Below, piece by piece: positions 38,977 to 48,055 of a stretch of DNA of 64,000 nt (positions within the stretch are counted from its first letter, which is position 1; every line of letters starts with the position of its first letter). A program made the position numbers and the translations under genes. The stretch is from assembly GCA_025548565.1 (NCBI GenBank), contig JAJLPB010000009.1, positions 62,001-126,000 on the forward strand. Reading direction: 5' to 3'. The notes under the pieces were generated by a model. It ran no database searches. It was not told the origin of the DNA and worked only from the letters and a program-made list of their open reading frames with translations. Origin of the DNA: Rugamonas sp. A1-17. GTDB lineage: Bacteria; Pseudomonadota; Gammaproteobacteria; Burkholderiales; Burkholderiaceae_D.

Positions 38977-39492
38977 ATGCAAAAGACATCATTGATCGCG
39001 CTGGCCCTGCTGGCCCTGGCGCAGACCGCGGCGCAGGCCGCGCCGCCGCGCACGGTGCCGACCGTCACCCGCACGGTACAACTGTTCAGCACGCTGGAAA
39101 ACGACTGGCTGGACGCGGTGCACAACCGCGACGCCGAGGCCCTGAAAAAGATCGTCGCCGACGAATTCGAACTGCGCAGCGCCGCCGTGCCCGGCCGCCC
39201 CACCGCGCGCGCCGAATGGCAGCAGCAGGCGTTTGCCGCGCCGGCGCTGGAATCGAACATCGAACAAATGGCGGTGCACGAATATGGCGAGCTGGCCGTG
39301 GTCAGCTTCATGTGGAAGATCGCCGCGCCGAAAAACAGCGCGCTGCCCAGCCAGGTGTTTGTGGTCGATACCTGGAAGCAGGTGGACGGGGCGTGGAAGG
39401 TGCTGACCCGCTACGCCGCCACCGTCGACGGCGCCGGCAAGGCGGTGCCGGGCTCCGACCTGGCCGCGCCGGCGACCAACAAGAAATACTGA
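38977..39492 (+). CDS. Exported NTF2-like (DUF4440) protein
   Basis: A 171-residue protein with a Sec signal peptide (MQKTSLIALALLALAQTAAQAA) and one SnoaL/NTF2-like domain (about 35-150: TLENDWLDAVHNRDAEALKKIV, DEFELRS, VVDTWKQVDGAWKVLTRYA). Such periplasmic domains usually bind small ligands; no function can be assigned. It is 8 bp before the lipase-chaperone-like gene and probably co-transcribed with it. Confidence 0.8.
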   Translation: MQKTSLIALALLALAQTAAQAAPPRTVPTVTRTVQLFSTLENDWLDAVHNRDAEALKKIVADEFELRSAAVPGRPTARAEWQQQAFAAPALESNIEQMAVHEYGELAVVSFMWKIAAPKNSALPSQVFVVDTWKQVDGAWKVLTRYAATVDGAGKAVPGSDLAAPATNKKY

Positions 39493-39500
39493 ATCCGGCC

Positions 39501-40448
39501 ATGACAACATTTCCGCACCGGGAGCGTTACTGGCTGGGCGCAGCCGCCCTGGTTGGCGTGGCGCTGGTGTGGTACTGGCCATCCGGCGACAGCCCGGCCG
39601 TGCCGGCGGCGCCAACCGCCGCGCCGGCGCCGCACGACACCTTCGGGCTCGCCCGATGGAACAACGGCCCGCGCCAGCAGGACGAACTGCCGCTCGACGA
39701 TCAGCTCGCGCCCTCCTCGCTGTCGACCGATGCCGCCGGCAATCTGGTGGTGGATGCGCCGTTGCGCGTGCTGTTCGAGTTCTTCCTGGTGCGCGGCGAC
39801 GGCGCCGACCTCGACGCGCGCGCCGCGCAACTGCGCGCCCATCTGGAACGGCAAGTCAGCGGCGCCGCCGGCGACCAGGCCAGGACGCTGGCCACCCGCT
39901 ACGCGGCCTATGTGCGCGCGCACGACGAGCTGCTGGCAAGCCAGCGCATCGCCCTGATCGCCGGCGCCGCCCCCACGCCGCAGCAGGTGGAGCAACTGGC
40001 GACATGGCAGCAGCAGCGCGCGCGCCTGCGCCAGAGCACGTTCGGGCCAGCCATCGCCAACCGCTGGTTCGGCGCCGATGACGCCGAACTGGCGCAAGCG
40101 GTGGCCGACCTGCGCGCGCGCGCCAGCGCCAGCACCAACGCGGCCGGCGACGAAGCCGAAGCCGATTCCAATACGCTGCGCGAGCGCCGCCTGCATGACG
40201 CCACGTGGGAGGCGGCACGCGACAACGACACCAGCGACCTGCTGGCCCGCGCCACGCAGAGCTACGAAGCCGCGGCCGGCGAAGAGCGCGCATGGCGCGC
40301 ACACTACCTGCGCTACCGCGCCGACGCCGGCCTGCTGACCGCCGCCGCCGGCACCGATGCCCGCCGCCGCCAGCTGGAAGCACTGCAGGCGCGGATCTTC
40401 GCCAACGAACGCGAGCGCATCCGCGCGCGCGCCAGCGGCATCGAATAA
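39501..40448 (+). CDS. Lipase-specific foldase/lipase chaperone (Lif)-like protein
   Basis: A 315-residue protein with one N-terminal membrane anchor (residues 10-28) and an extended alanine-rich helical body. LSTDAAGNLVVDAPLRVLFEFFLV resembles the RxxFDYxLS-type motif of lipase chaperones; DFLR-like segments and the C-terminal EALQARIFANERERIRA also fit, but conservation is weak. In Burkholderia and Pseudomonas the chaperone gene directly follows its lipase gene. No lipase is present here; a DsbC-type isomerase follows. Confidence 0.68.
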   Translation: MTTFPHRERYWLGAAALVGVALVWYWPSGDSPAVPAAPTAAPAPHDTFGLARWNNGPRQQDELPLDDQLAPSSLSTDAAGNLVVDAPLRVLFEFFLVRGDGADLDARAAQLRAHLERQVSGAAGDQARTLATRYAAYVRAHDELLASQRIALIAGAAPTPQQVEQLATWQQQRARLRQSTFGPAIANRWFGADDAELAQAVADLRARASASTNAAGDEAEADSNTLRERRLHDATWEAARDNDTSDLLARATQSYEAAAGEERAWRAHYLRYRADAGLLTAAAGTDARRRQLEALQARIFANERERIRARASGIE

Positions 40449-40472
40449 CCCCATCCAACAGGAACGCGAAGC

Positions 40473-41198
40473 ATGAAGCAAACCACCGCGCTGCTGCTGG
40501 CGGCCAGCCTTCTGGCCCTGCCCGCAGCCAACGCCGAAACACCCGCGGAAGCCCGCATCAAGGCCCTGATCACGCCGCGCCTCGGCGTCAACATCAAAGT
40601 CGATTCGGTGACCAAGACGCCGTATGGCGGACTGTATGAGATCAGCACCAACGGCGACATCTTCTACACCGATGAAAGCGCGCGCTACCTGTTCGTCGGC
40701 AAGGTCGTCGACACCGCCAACAACTACCAGGACCTGACGCGGGCCCGTACCGACCAGCTGGCCGCGATCCATTTCTCCGAGCTGCCGCTGGAGACCGCCA
40801 TCAAGACCGTCAAGGGCAACGGCAAACGCGTGATGGCGGTGTTCGAGGATCCGAACTGCCCCTACTGCCGCAAGCTGCACCAGACGCTGGAAGGCATCGA
40901 CAACGTCACCATCTACACCTTCCTGCTGAACATCCTGTCGGACGACTCGTCGGTCAAGTCCAGGGACATCTGGTGCGCCGCCAACCGCGCGCAGGCGTGG
41001 CACGACTGGATCGTCAACGCCAAGGCGGCCCCGGCCGCGCCCGCGGCCTGCCCGACACCCAACGACCAGGTGCTCGCGCTGGGCAAAAAGCTGCACGTGG
41101 CCGGCACGCCGACCATCTACTTCAGCGACGGCACCCGCACCGGCACCGCGTTCGACAAACAAGCGCTGGAGGCCAAGCTGGACGCGACGGCCAGGTAG
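40473..41198 (+). CDS. DsbC-family periplasmic thiol:disulfide isomerase
   Basis: A 241-residue exported protein (signal peptide ending ANA). Residues about 25-85 are the DsbC/G dimerisation domain (ARIKALITPRLGVNIKVDSV, YGGLYEISTNGDIFYTD). Residues about 110-241 are the thioredoxin domain with the active site DPNCPYCRKLH and the cis-Pro loop AGTPTIYFSDGT. The CPYC core differs from the CGYC of E. coli DsbC and is closer to CPYC-type oxidases and DsbG. It follows the Lif-like gene and could assist folding of its client. Confidence 0.88.
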   Translation: MKQTTALLLAASLLALPAANAETPAEARIKALITPRLGVNIKVDSVTKTPYGGLYEISTNGDIFYTDESARYLFVGKVVDTANNYQDLTRARTDQLAAIHFSELPLETAIKTVKGNGKRVMAVFEDPNCPYCRKLHQTLEGIDNVTIYTFLLNILSDDSSVKSRDIWCAANRAQAWHDWIVNAKAAPAAPAACPTPNDQVLALGKKLHVAGTPTIYFSDGTRTGTAFDKQALEAKLDATAR

Positions 41199-41260
41199 GG
41201 CCGGCGGCGCCACGGTCGGTTTTATTTTATTTCCTTAAAGATTGATCAATCTGACAAAAA

Positions 41261-41468
41261 TAGCATTAGAATACAGCAACACCCACTACCTTGGACCGCC
41301 ATGACCACCCTGATCGAGGAAGACCTGTGGCATGCCGGCCGCGGCGAAAACCGCCGGCTGGAAACCCACAAGCAGGCGACCTGCGACAAGCAGGGCCGGC
41401 CCAGGATGCTGATCGCCATGTGCGTCGACATCACCGACCGCCAGCGCGCGGAAGGCTAACGGCCTGAA
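41261..41468 (+). repeat. Shortened tandem duplication of the downstream kinase gene start
   Basis: The block (unit 41261-41468) has an upstream tract with TAGCATTAGAAT that recurs at 41469, and a 52-codon open frame 41301-41459. Its translation (EEDLWHAGRGENRRLETHKQ to MCVDITDRQRAEG) matches residues of the PAS domain of the kinase at 41508-42626 (EEELWHAGLGENRWLQTHKQ to MCVDITDRKRAES). The N-terminal ~105 codons and everything after the PAS are missing, so it is a duplication remnant rather than a functional gene. It may still be translated. Confidence 0.75.
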
Positions 41469-41507
41469 TAGCATTAGAATGCAAAGAAAACCACCGCCCA
41501 CGCCGTC

Positions 41508-42626
41508 ATGAAAAACCTGATCGAGTCGCTGAGAAAATCGGATATTGAAAGCATGCTCAGCCGGATTCAGGGCGACGGCGTGGCGACCGCACCCGACGGC
41601 GATCTGCATCAGCTGGTGAGCGCCATCCCGCTGGCCCTGTTCATCAAGGACGCGCAATCGAACGTCCTGCTGATGAACCCGGCATGCGAGGCGCTGTGGG
41701 GCATCCCCTTCGAAGCCATGAGCGGCAACGATGGCGCCGCCTTCTTCCCCACCGAGCAGACCGCCTACTTCCTCAAACACGACCGTATCGCTTTCGAGAG
41801 CGGCAAGCACACCGTCTACGAGGAGGAGTTGTGGCATGCCGGTCTCGGTGAAAACCGCTGGCTGCAAACCCACAAGCAGCCGATCTACGACAAGCTGGGC
41901 CAGCCCAAGATGCTGATCGCCATGTGCGTCGACATCACCGACCGCAAGCGCGCGGAGAGCAAGCTGAAGTCGTCGCTGCAAGAGTTGCGGACCCTGTCCC
42001 GGCATCAGCACACGGCCACGGAAAGCGAACGCCGCCGCATCGCCCAGGAGGTGCACGACGACCTGGCGCAAAACCTGCTGGCGCTCAAGCTGGACGTGAC
42101 CGCCCTGCACAACCGCACCCGCGCGCACCAGCCGCTGTTGCACCAGCGCGCCGCGCTGGCGCTGAGCACGCTGGACGCCAGCATCCTCGCGGTGCGCGAA
42201 CTGATCAACGAACTGCATCCCCGTACGCTGGAGCTGGGCCTGTCGGCCGCCATCGAATGGCAGATGCAGCAACTGGAGCGGCGCCACGGCCTGAGCTGCC
42301 GGCTGGAGCTGCTGGAAGACAGCGCGGCGCTGGACCAGCGCCAGATCACCGGCATCTACGGCATCGTGCTGGCGGCGCTGGGCTATCTGTGCGAACAGGC
42401 CGGCACCCGCAGCGTGCAGGCCACGCTCAACCTGCGGCCGCAGCAGCTGTCCATCATCGTCAGCGGCGACGGCCTGAGCGAACAGCAGTCCGCGCGCGAC
42501 GCGCTCGACCTGGGCGCCATCCGCGCCCGCCTGGCGGACTTCGGCGGCGAGCTGGCGATGGCGCAATTGCCCGGCGCCGGCACCGTGCTGCGCATGAACC
42601 TGCCGGCCACGATTCCGGTCCCCTGA
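41508..42626 (+). CDS. PAS-containing histidine kinase (NarL/DegS type)
   Basis: A 372-residue soluble kinase: an N-terminal PAS domain with PAC tail (about 28-150, LFIKDAQSNVLLMNPACEALWG to CVDITDRKRAE), a HisKA_3 dimerisation helix with the phosphorylated His in RRRIAQEVHDDLAQN, and a degenerate HATPase at about 270-365 (GSGTVLRMN-like end). The second ATPase N-box is hard to see, so ATP binding may be weak. No membrane segment. A shortened copy of its PAS segment precedes it. The next gene is another HisKA_3 kinase; no response regulator is near. Confidence 0.83.
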   Translation: MKNLIESLRKSDIESMLSRIQGDGVATAPDGDLHQLVSAIPLALFIKDAQSNVLLMNPACEALWGIPFEAMSGNDGAAFFPTEQTAYFLKHDRIAFESGKHTVYEEELWHAGLGENRWLQTHKQPIYDKLGQPKMLIAMCVDITDRKRAESKLKSSLQELRTLSRHQHTATESERRRIAQEVHDDLAQNLLALKLDVTALHNRTRAHQPLLHQRAALALSTLDASILAVRELINELHPRTLELGLSAAIEWQMQQLERRHGLSCRLELLEDSAALDQRQITGIYGIVLAALGYLCEQAGTRSVQATLNLRPQQLSIIVSGDGLSEQQSARDALDLGAIRARLADFGGELAMAQLPGAGTVLRMNLPATIPVP

Positions 42627-42644
42627 CCCGCGCCCGCCTTGCCG

Positions 42645-45608
42645 ATGAGCCTTAGCCCGCGCCGCCCCTGGCTGCTGGCCGCCGCGCTGCTGCTGGCGGC
42701 GTGGCGCCCGTCCGCCTTCGCAGCCGGCCACGCGCGCCTGCTGAGCGACTACAGCCATCACGCCTGGACCGCCGCCGAGGGCGCGCCGGCGCAGATCCAG
42801 GCCATCACCCAGACCCCGGACGGCTGGCTGTGGCTGTCGACGCCGAACGGCCTGTACCGTTTCGACGGCCTCAACTTCGAACGGCGCGAGCAGGTCGGCG
42901 GCCGGAAGCTGCAGTCGACCATCGTGCTGCCGCTGTACACGGCGCCGGACGGTGCGCTGTGGGTCGGCTACCGCTTCGGCGGCGCCAGCGTGTTCAAGGA
43001 TGGCCGGGTGCGCCACTACGGCGCCGCCGACGGCTTCCCGCCCGGCGCCGCCTACAGCTTCGCGCGCGCGCCGGACGGCGTCATGTGGGCCACCAGCGCC
43101 GGCGGCCTGGCCTGGCTGGACGGCGGCCGCTGGCGCCGCGTGGGGCCCGACAGCGGCTTCGATCCCGGCGCCCGGTCGGTGTGGCAGGTGCTGTTCGACC
43201 GCGACGGCACGCAGTGGGTGTCGAGCGACCGCGCGATCTACTACCGCCGCCAGGGCGACAGCCGCTACCACGTGGCCAGCCCGGCCAACATCCCGCTGTC
43301 GTCGATGGCGGTGGGGCCGGACGGCACCGTCTGGGCCTCCAACGGCAACAACGCCAACTACAAGCTGTCGCAGCGCGCGCTCGACGGCAAGCCGCCGCCC
43401 CGCCCCGACCTGCCCGGCAGCGGCATGTGGTTCGACCGCGCCGGCACCATGTGGCTGCTGAGCGAGGACCGGGTCGAGCGCATGCTGCCGGACGTGTTCC
43501 CCGATCCGCGCCAGCGCATCACGCGCGAGCAGGGCCTGAGCGGCCTGAATCCGCAGACTTTTTTCGAGGACCGCGACGGCAACGTCTGGATCGGCACCGT
43601 CAACGGCCTGGACCAGTTCCGCCGCAACCGCGTGGTCCCGCTGCCGAGCGAGCTGGACATCGCCACGCCGGCGCTGCGGGCCGACGCCGGCGGCAAGGTG
43701 CGGATCGGCGGCTTCAGCGCCGGCTCCTGGCTGGCCGACGCCGCCGGCACGCAGTACGAGCACACGCCGCGCTCCTTTTTGTCGTCCACCACCGGCCGCG
43801 ACGGCCGCCCGGCGCTGGGCACCGGGCACGGCATCTGGCTGCCCGGCCCGGACGGCGGCACGCTGATCGCGCCGCCGTCCGACACGCTGCGCGACGCGCC
43901 GATGATGCGCGCGCTGGCCCAGGACGGCGGCGGCGACTGGTGGGCCAGCTACCTGAACCTGGGCCTCTACCGCCACCACGACGGCGCCTGGCGCCACGTC
44001 GACGACAAGCGCCTGCCGGACGCGCGCGTGCTGTCGATGTGGCCGGACCAGCGCGGCCGCGTCTGGATCGGCTACCAGGGCAACCGCATCGCCGTGATCG
44101 ACGGCGCCGCCGTCACGGTGCTGGGCGCGGCGCAGGGCCTGGCCATCGGCAACGTGCTGAGCGCGGCCGAGCGCAACGGCCACCTGTGGGTGGCGGGCGA
44201 ACTGGGCGCGGCGCTGTGGGATGGCAAGCGTTTCGTGCCGCTGCAGGCGGCCGACGGCCACGCGCTGCGCGGCATCAGCGGCGTGGTGGAGACGGCCGGC
44301 GGCGAGCTGTGGCTGCACGGCCATGACGGCGCCTTCCGCATCCCCGCCGCGCAGCTGAGCCAGTTCCTGCGCGACGGCGCGGCGGTCGGCTACGAACTGC
44401 TGGGCGTGGACGACGGCCTGACCGGCGCGGTCCAGCCAACCGGGCCGTTCCCGTCGATGGTGGAGGCCAGCGACGGCAAGCTCTGGCTGTCGAGCCACAG
44501 CGGCGTCATGCTGATCACGCCCGGCCAGATCGGCCGCGACGCCACGCCGCCGCCGGTGGAATTGCGCGCGGTCGAGAGCGGCGGCCGGGCCTATGCGCCG
44601 GACGCGCCGCTGACGCTGCCGCAAGGCGCGAACAACCTGCACCTGACGTTCAGCGCGCTCGGCCTGTCGATGCCGGGCCGGATCGCCTTCCGCTACCGGC
44701 TCGACGGCGTGGACCGCGACTGGCAGCCGGCCGGCAACCGGCGCGAGGCGTTCTACACCAACCTGGGGCCGGGCCAGTACCGCTTCCAGGTCATCGCCGC
44801 CAACAAGGACGGCGTCTGGAACACCGAGGGCGCCGCGCTGCCGGTGACGATCCCGCCCACCTTCGTGCAAAGCCTGTGGTTCAAGCTGATCTGCGCGGCG
44901 GCGCTGGCGGCGGTGCTGGTGGCGGCCTGGCGCTGGCGGCTGGCGCAGATGGCGCGCCTGATCGAGGCGCGCCACGTCGAGCGCCTGAGCGAGCGCGAAC
45001 GCATCGCCCGCGCGCTGCACGACACCTTCCTGCAGGAGGCGCAGGGCACCATCCTGATGATGCAGCTGGCGATGGAACAGGTGCCGCCCGCGCTGCCGGC
45101 GCGCGCCGCCATGGAGCGCGGCATCGGCTACATCGAGCAGGCGCTGGTCGAGGGCCGCGACGAGGTGCGCGGCCTGCGCTCGCCGCTGCGCGACAACGAG
45201 ACGCTGGGCGAATCGCTGGAACGCTTCGGCCAGCGGCTGGCGGCTGGACTTTCGGCCAGTTTCCGGCTCGATCAAAAAGGCGCACCATACACCCTGCCCG
45301 TCATCACCGCCGACGAGGTGTTCGCCATCGGCCGCGAGGCCATCTGCAACGCCTTCCGCCACGCGCAGGCCAGCGCCATCGTGGTCGAACTGGACTACGG
45401 CGCCCGGCAGCTGACGCTGCAGGTGAGCGACAACGGCAAGGGCATCGCGGCGGAGACGCTGGCGCAAGGCGGCCGCAGCGGCCATTGGGGCCTGGTCGGC
45501 ATGCGCGAGCGGGCGGAGCGCATCGGCGCGAAGTTGGAGTTGGGCAACCGGGATGAAGGCGGCGCATTTGTGCGCCTGTCCTTGCCCACTATGTACGCCA
45601 GCGCATAG
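42645..45608 (+). CDS. Two-component sensor kinase with periplasmic beta-propeller
   Basis: A 987-residue membrane kinase: signal/anchor region (MSLSPRRPWLLAAALLLAAW), a propeller of Reg_prop-type repeats (GLSGLNPQTFFEDRDGNVW, VWIGYQGNRIAV), a Y_Y_Y domain (about 680-750), one membrane helix (LWFKLICAAALAAVLVAAW), and the cytoplasmic HisKA_3 (His in RIARALHDTFLQEAQG) with a complete HATPase (EAICNAFRHAQASAIVVEL, DNGKGI, GLVGMRERAERIGA). The ATG at 42645 is preferred over the TTG 6 bp upstream. No response regulator is adjacent. Confidence 0.9.
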   Translation: MSLSPRRPWLLAAALLLAAWRPSAFAAGHARLLSDYSHHAWTAAEGAPAQIQAITQTPDGWLWLSTPNGLYRFDGLNFERREQVGGRKLQSTIVLPLYTAPDGALWVGYRFGGASVFKDGRVRHYGAADGFPPGAAYSFARAPDGVMWATSAGGLAWLDGGRWRRVGPDSGFDPGARSVWQVLFDRDGTQWVSSDRAIYYRRQGDSRYHVASPANIPLSSMAVGPDGTVWASNGNNANYKLSQRALDGKPPPRPDLPGSGMWFDRAGTMWLLSEDRVERMLPDVFPDPRQRITREQGLSGLNPQTFFEDRDGNVWIGTVNGLDQFRRNRVVPLPSELDIATPALRADAGGKVRIGGFSAGSWLADAAGTQYEHTPRSFLSSTTGRDGRPALGTGHGIWLPGPDGGTLIAPPSDTLRDAPMMRALAQDGGGDWWASYLNLGLYRHHDGAWRHVDDKRLPDARVLSMWPDQRGRVWIGYQGNRIAVIDGAAVTVLGAAQGLAIGNVLSAAERNGHLWVAGELGAALWDGKRFVPLQAADGHALRGISGVVETAGGELWLHGHDGAFRIPAAQLSQFLRDGAAVGYELLGVDDGLTGAVQPTGPFPSMVEASDGKLWLSSHSGVMLITPGQIGRDATPPPVELRAVESGGRAYAPDAPLTLPQGANNLHLTFSALGLSMPGRIAFRYRLDGVDRDWQPAGNRREAFYTNLGPGQYRFQVIAANKDGVWNTEGAALPVTIPPTFVQSLWFKLICAAALAAVLVAAWRWRLAQMARLIEARHVERLSERERIARALHDTFLQEAQGTILMMQLAMEQVPPALPARAAMERGIGYIEQALVEGRDEVRGLRSPLRDNETLGESLERFGQRLAAGLSASFRLDQKGAPYTLPVITADEVFAIGREAICNAFRHAQASAIVVELDYGARQLTLQVSDNGKGIAAETLAQGGRSGHWGLVGMRERAERIGAKLELGNRDEGGAFVRLSLPTMYASA

Positions 45609-45669
45609 ACGGCGCGGCGCGGTATCGCTGTAATCACATTTTGTATTCCCACCTGCGAGGAGCAAGTCC

Positions 45670-46449
45670 ATGAAACTGAAAGACAAAGTCTGCATCGTCA
45701 CCGGCGCCGCCAGCGGTATCGGCAAGGAAATCGCGTTGGTGTACGCGCGCGAAGGCGGCAAGATCGTCATCGCCGACCTGAACCTGGAGGCGGCGCAGGC
45801 CACCGCCAATGAACTGAAGGCCAGCGGCCACCAGGCCATGGCCGTCGCCATGAACGTGGTCGACGAGGGCCAGGTCAACGCCGGCATCGCCAGCGTGGTC
45901 GAGGCCTGGGGGCAAATCGATGTGCTGGTCAGCAACGCCGGCATCCAGATCATCCATCCGGTCGAGGAATTCCCTTATGAGGAATGGAAGAAGCTGTTGT
46001 CCATCCACCTGGACGGCGCCTTCCTGACCACCAAGGCTTGCCTGCCGCATATGTACAAGGCCGGCAGCGGCAGCGTGATCTACATGGGCTCGGTGCACTC
46101 GAAGGAAGCGTCCAAGCTTAAGTCGGCTTATGTGACGGCCAAGCACGGCCTGATCGGCCTGGCCAAGGCGGTGTCGAAGGAAGGCGCCGAGCATGGCGTG
46201 CGCGCCAACGTGATCTGCCCCGGCTTCGTGCGCACGCCGCTGGTGGACAAGCAAATCCCCGAGCAGGCCAAGTCCCTGGGCATCTCGGAAGAGGACGTCA
46301 TCAAGAAAGTGATGCTGGCCGATACCGTGGACGGCAAGTTCACCACCGTCGAGGACGTGGCCGAAGTGGCGCTGCTGTTCGCCAGCTTCCCGTCGAACGC
46401 GCTGACCGGGCAATCGCTGGTGGTCAGCCACGGCTGGTTCATGCAGTAG
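45670..46449 (+). CDS. bdhA: 3-hydroxybutyrate dehydrogenase
   Basis: NAD-linked SDR enzyme oxidising 3-hydroxybutyrate to acetoacetate, used in polyhydroxybutyrate turnover. The 259-residue protein has the cofactor site TGAASGIGKEIA, the NAG motif SNAGIQI, the catalytic Ser in GSVHSKEA and the Tyr-Lys pair in YVTAKHG. The ending SLVVSHGWFMQ is typical of this enzyme. A GAGGAG site precedes the ATG. The ribosome site of the next gene overlaps its stop. Confidence 0.92.
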   Translation: MKLKDKVCIVTGAASGIGKEIALVYAREGGKIVIADLNLEAAQATANELKASGHQAMAVAMNVVDEGQVNAGIASVVEAWGQIDVLVSNAGIQIIHPVEEFPYEEWKKLLSIHLDGAFLTTKACLPHMYKAGSGSVIYMGSVHSKEASKLKSAYVTAKHGLIGLAKAVSKEGAEHGVRANVICPGFVRTPLVDKQIPEQAKSLGISEEDVIKKVMLADTVDGKFTTVEDVAEVALLFASFPSNALTGQSLVVSHGWFMQ

Positions 46450-46457
46450 GAGGCGCC

Positions 46458-47147
46458 GTGGCCACGCTGACGCCGGCAGCTGAGCTGGCTGCCCGAAGCA
46501 CACCCTATCCGAACGACAGCGCCAGCTACCGTGCCGCGCGCACGGCCTTGCTGGCCGAAGAGATAGAACTGCGGCGGCACATCGAACGCGTGGCCGCGCA
46601 GCGCCGCGCCCTGCCGCTGGGCGGCGAGGCGCCCGGCTACAGCTTCCTCGACGAGAACGGCAAAACGGTGAAGCTGGCCGACCTGTTCGGCCCGCACGAC
46701 ACGCTGGTCACCTACTTCTGGATGTACGGGCCGCAGCGCGAGCGGCCATGCCCGATGTGCACCGCCTTCCTCGGCGCCATCGACATTCCGTCGCGCGACC
46801 TGTCGCAGCGGGTGGCGGTGGCGGTACTGGGCCGTTCGCCGGTGTCGCGCCAGCTGGCCTTCGCGCGCGAGCGCGGCTGGCGCAACCTGGCCTTCTACCA
46901 ATGCGTGGGCGACGATTTCCCGCGCGACTACCGCGGCCTGGCGCCGGACGGCAGCGAGTGGCCGGCGCTGGACGTCTGGGTCAGGCGCGACGGCAAGGTC
47001 CATCATTTCTGGGCCAGCGAGTTGGGTGGCACCGAAGATCCCGGCCAGGATCCGCGCGGCGCGCCGGACCCGACGCCGCTGTGGAATATCCTGGACCTGA
47101 CGCCGGCCGGACGCGGCACGGACTGGTATCCGAAGCTATCGTACTGA
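46458..47147 (+). CDS. Second DUF899 thioredoxin-like protein
   Basis: A 229-residue cytoplasmic DUF899 protein starting at GTG 46458, with AGGAGG overlapping the bdhA stop. It shares with the gene at 29193 the helix before the thioredoxin-like fold (IELRRHIERVAAQRRALPL) and the strand KTVKLADLFGPHDTLVTYFW. It has a cysteine pair in ERPCPMCTAF. The two copies are distant paralogues, not recent duplicates. It overlaps the convergent membrane gene by 12 bp. Function unknown. Confidence 0.83.
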   Translation: MATLTPAAELAARSTPYPNDSASYRAARTALLAEEIELRRHIERVAAQRRALPLGGEAPGYSFLDENGKTVKLADLFGPHDTLVTYFWMYGPQRERPCPMCTAFLGAIDIPSRDLSQRVAVAVLGRSPVSRQLAFARERGWRNLAFYQCVGDDFPRDYRGLAPDGSEWPALDVWVRRDGKVHHFWASELGGTEDPGQDPRGAPDPTPLWNILDLTPAGRGTDWYPKLSY

Positions 47148-47537
47148 GGCGGCGGCGCGGCGGCCCCGCGCAAGGTACTGGTGGAGCGCCATCACGAACA
47201 CCACGCCGGCCACCGACAGCGGCAGCCAGGGCGGCAAGGTCGACGGGTAGAAATAGCCGACCAGTCGTACCGCCTGTCCGCACATCAGCGCCAGCGAGAG
47301 GCCGCACAGCACCAGGGCCGCGCCGCGCTTGATCGACAGGTCGGGCTGGCGGGCGGTCCAGCTGAAGATGCCGGCGAGGACAATGTCGAAATAGCCGATC
47401 TCGCGCTGCCAGTGCGCCGAACCGAGCCAGTTGGTGCCCGCCGCCGTCCACGCGGGCATCACGATATGCGCGGCGGCGGCGCACAGCGCCACCAGGGACC
47501 ACAGCCACAGCAGTACATTGATATAAACAGTTTTCAT
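47136..47537 (-). CDS. Small four-helix membrane protein
   Basis: A 133-residue inner-membrane protein with four hydrophobic helices (residues about 5-27, 45-60, 70-88 and 105-125) and a basic tail (YLARGRRAAASVR). It begins MKTVYINVLLWLWSLVAL. The sequence around HWQREIGYFDIVLAGIFSW resembles the DUF6790-like four-helix group, but I am not sure. It ends within the convergent DUF899 gene. Confidence 0.65.
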   Translation of the reverse strand: MKTVYINVLLWLWSLVALCAAAAHIVMPAWTAAGTNWLGSAHWQREIGYFDIVLAGIFSWTARQPDLSIKRGAALVLCGLSLALMCGQAVRLVGYFYPSTLPPWLPLSVAGVVFVMALHQYLARGRRAAASVR

Positions 47538-47567
47538 TCAAATCCTGAAAACCCGGCACCACGCCGG

Positions 47568-48044
47568 TCAGCGCCCCAGCGTCATCCGCTTCAGCAGTTC
47601 ATTGAAATCCATGTCGGGGCGGCTCCGCAGGCTGTTGGCGTACTCGCCCTCGCAGGATGCCCTGGCCTCGGCGGCCGGCACGGCGGCCACCTTGTTCTTC
47701 AGCCCCCCGTTGAACAAGCCCATCACGGCGGCCACATGGGCGTCGATCTCAGCCTCGGTGGCCGCCGGCTGGCGGACGCGCATCTGCTGGATCAGCTGCG
47801 CCTTGTACAGCTGGCGCAGGATCAGCAGCGCGTCCGCGTTCCGCTCCCGCCACTGCGCCATCGCCGCCGCCAGCGCGTCGACCGAATCCGGCGCGACGCT
47901 CTTGCAGCGCTCAAGCAGCAAGGCGTGATAGGTGTCGAAGTCGATCTGCGCCATCTGGATGCCGACGGCGACATCGACACCCGCCGCGCCCGCCGTCGTG
48001 GATGCGCAGGCCAGGGCCACGCCGAAGAATACCGATTTGATCAT
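47568..48044 (-). CDS. Exported protein of unknown function
   Basis: A 158-residue protein with a Sec signal peptide (MIKSVFFGVALACASTTAGA). The mature part is helical and acidic (DVAVGIQMAQIDFDTYHALL, a CKS cysteine, ASCEGEYANSLRSRPDMDF) with two cysteines that could pair. I do not recognise a domain. It starts 12 bp after the CPBP protease gene and is probably in one unit with it. Confidence 0.7.
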   Translation of the reverse strand: MIKSVFFGVALACASTTAGAAGVDVAVGIQMAQIDFDTYHALLLERCKSVAPDSVDALAAAMAQWRERNADALLILRQLYKAQLIQQMRVRQPAATEAEIDAHVAAVMGLFNGGLKNKVAAVPAAEARASCEGEYANSLRSRPDMDFNELLKRMTLGR

Positions 48045-48055
48045 CGCCCTCACCT

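Noticed and set aside
41286..45953. A 1555-codon open frame on the minus strand opposite the two kinases
   Set aside because: It lies wholly antisense to clearly conserved kinase genes, is made of low-complexity Arg/Ala/Gln/His-rich sequence typical of GC-rich shadow frames, and has no domain.
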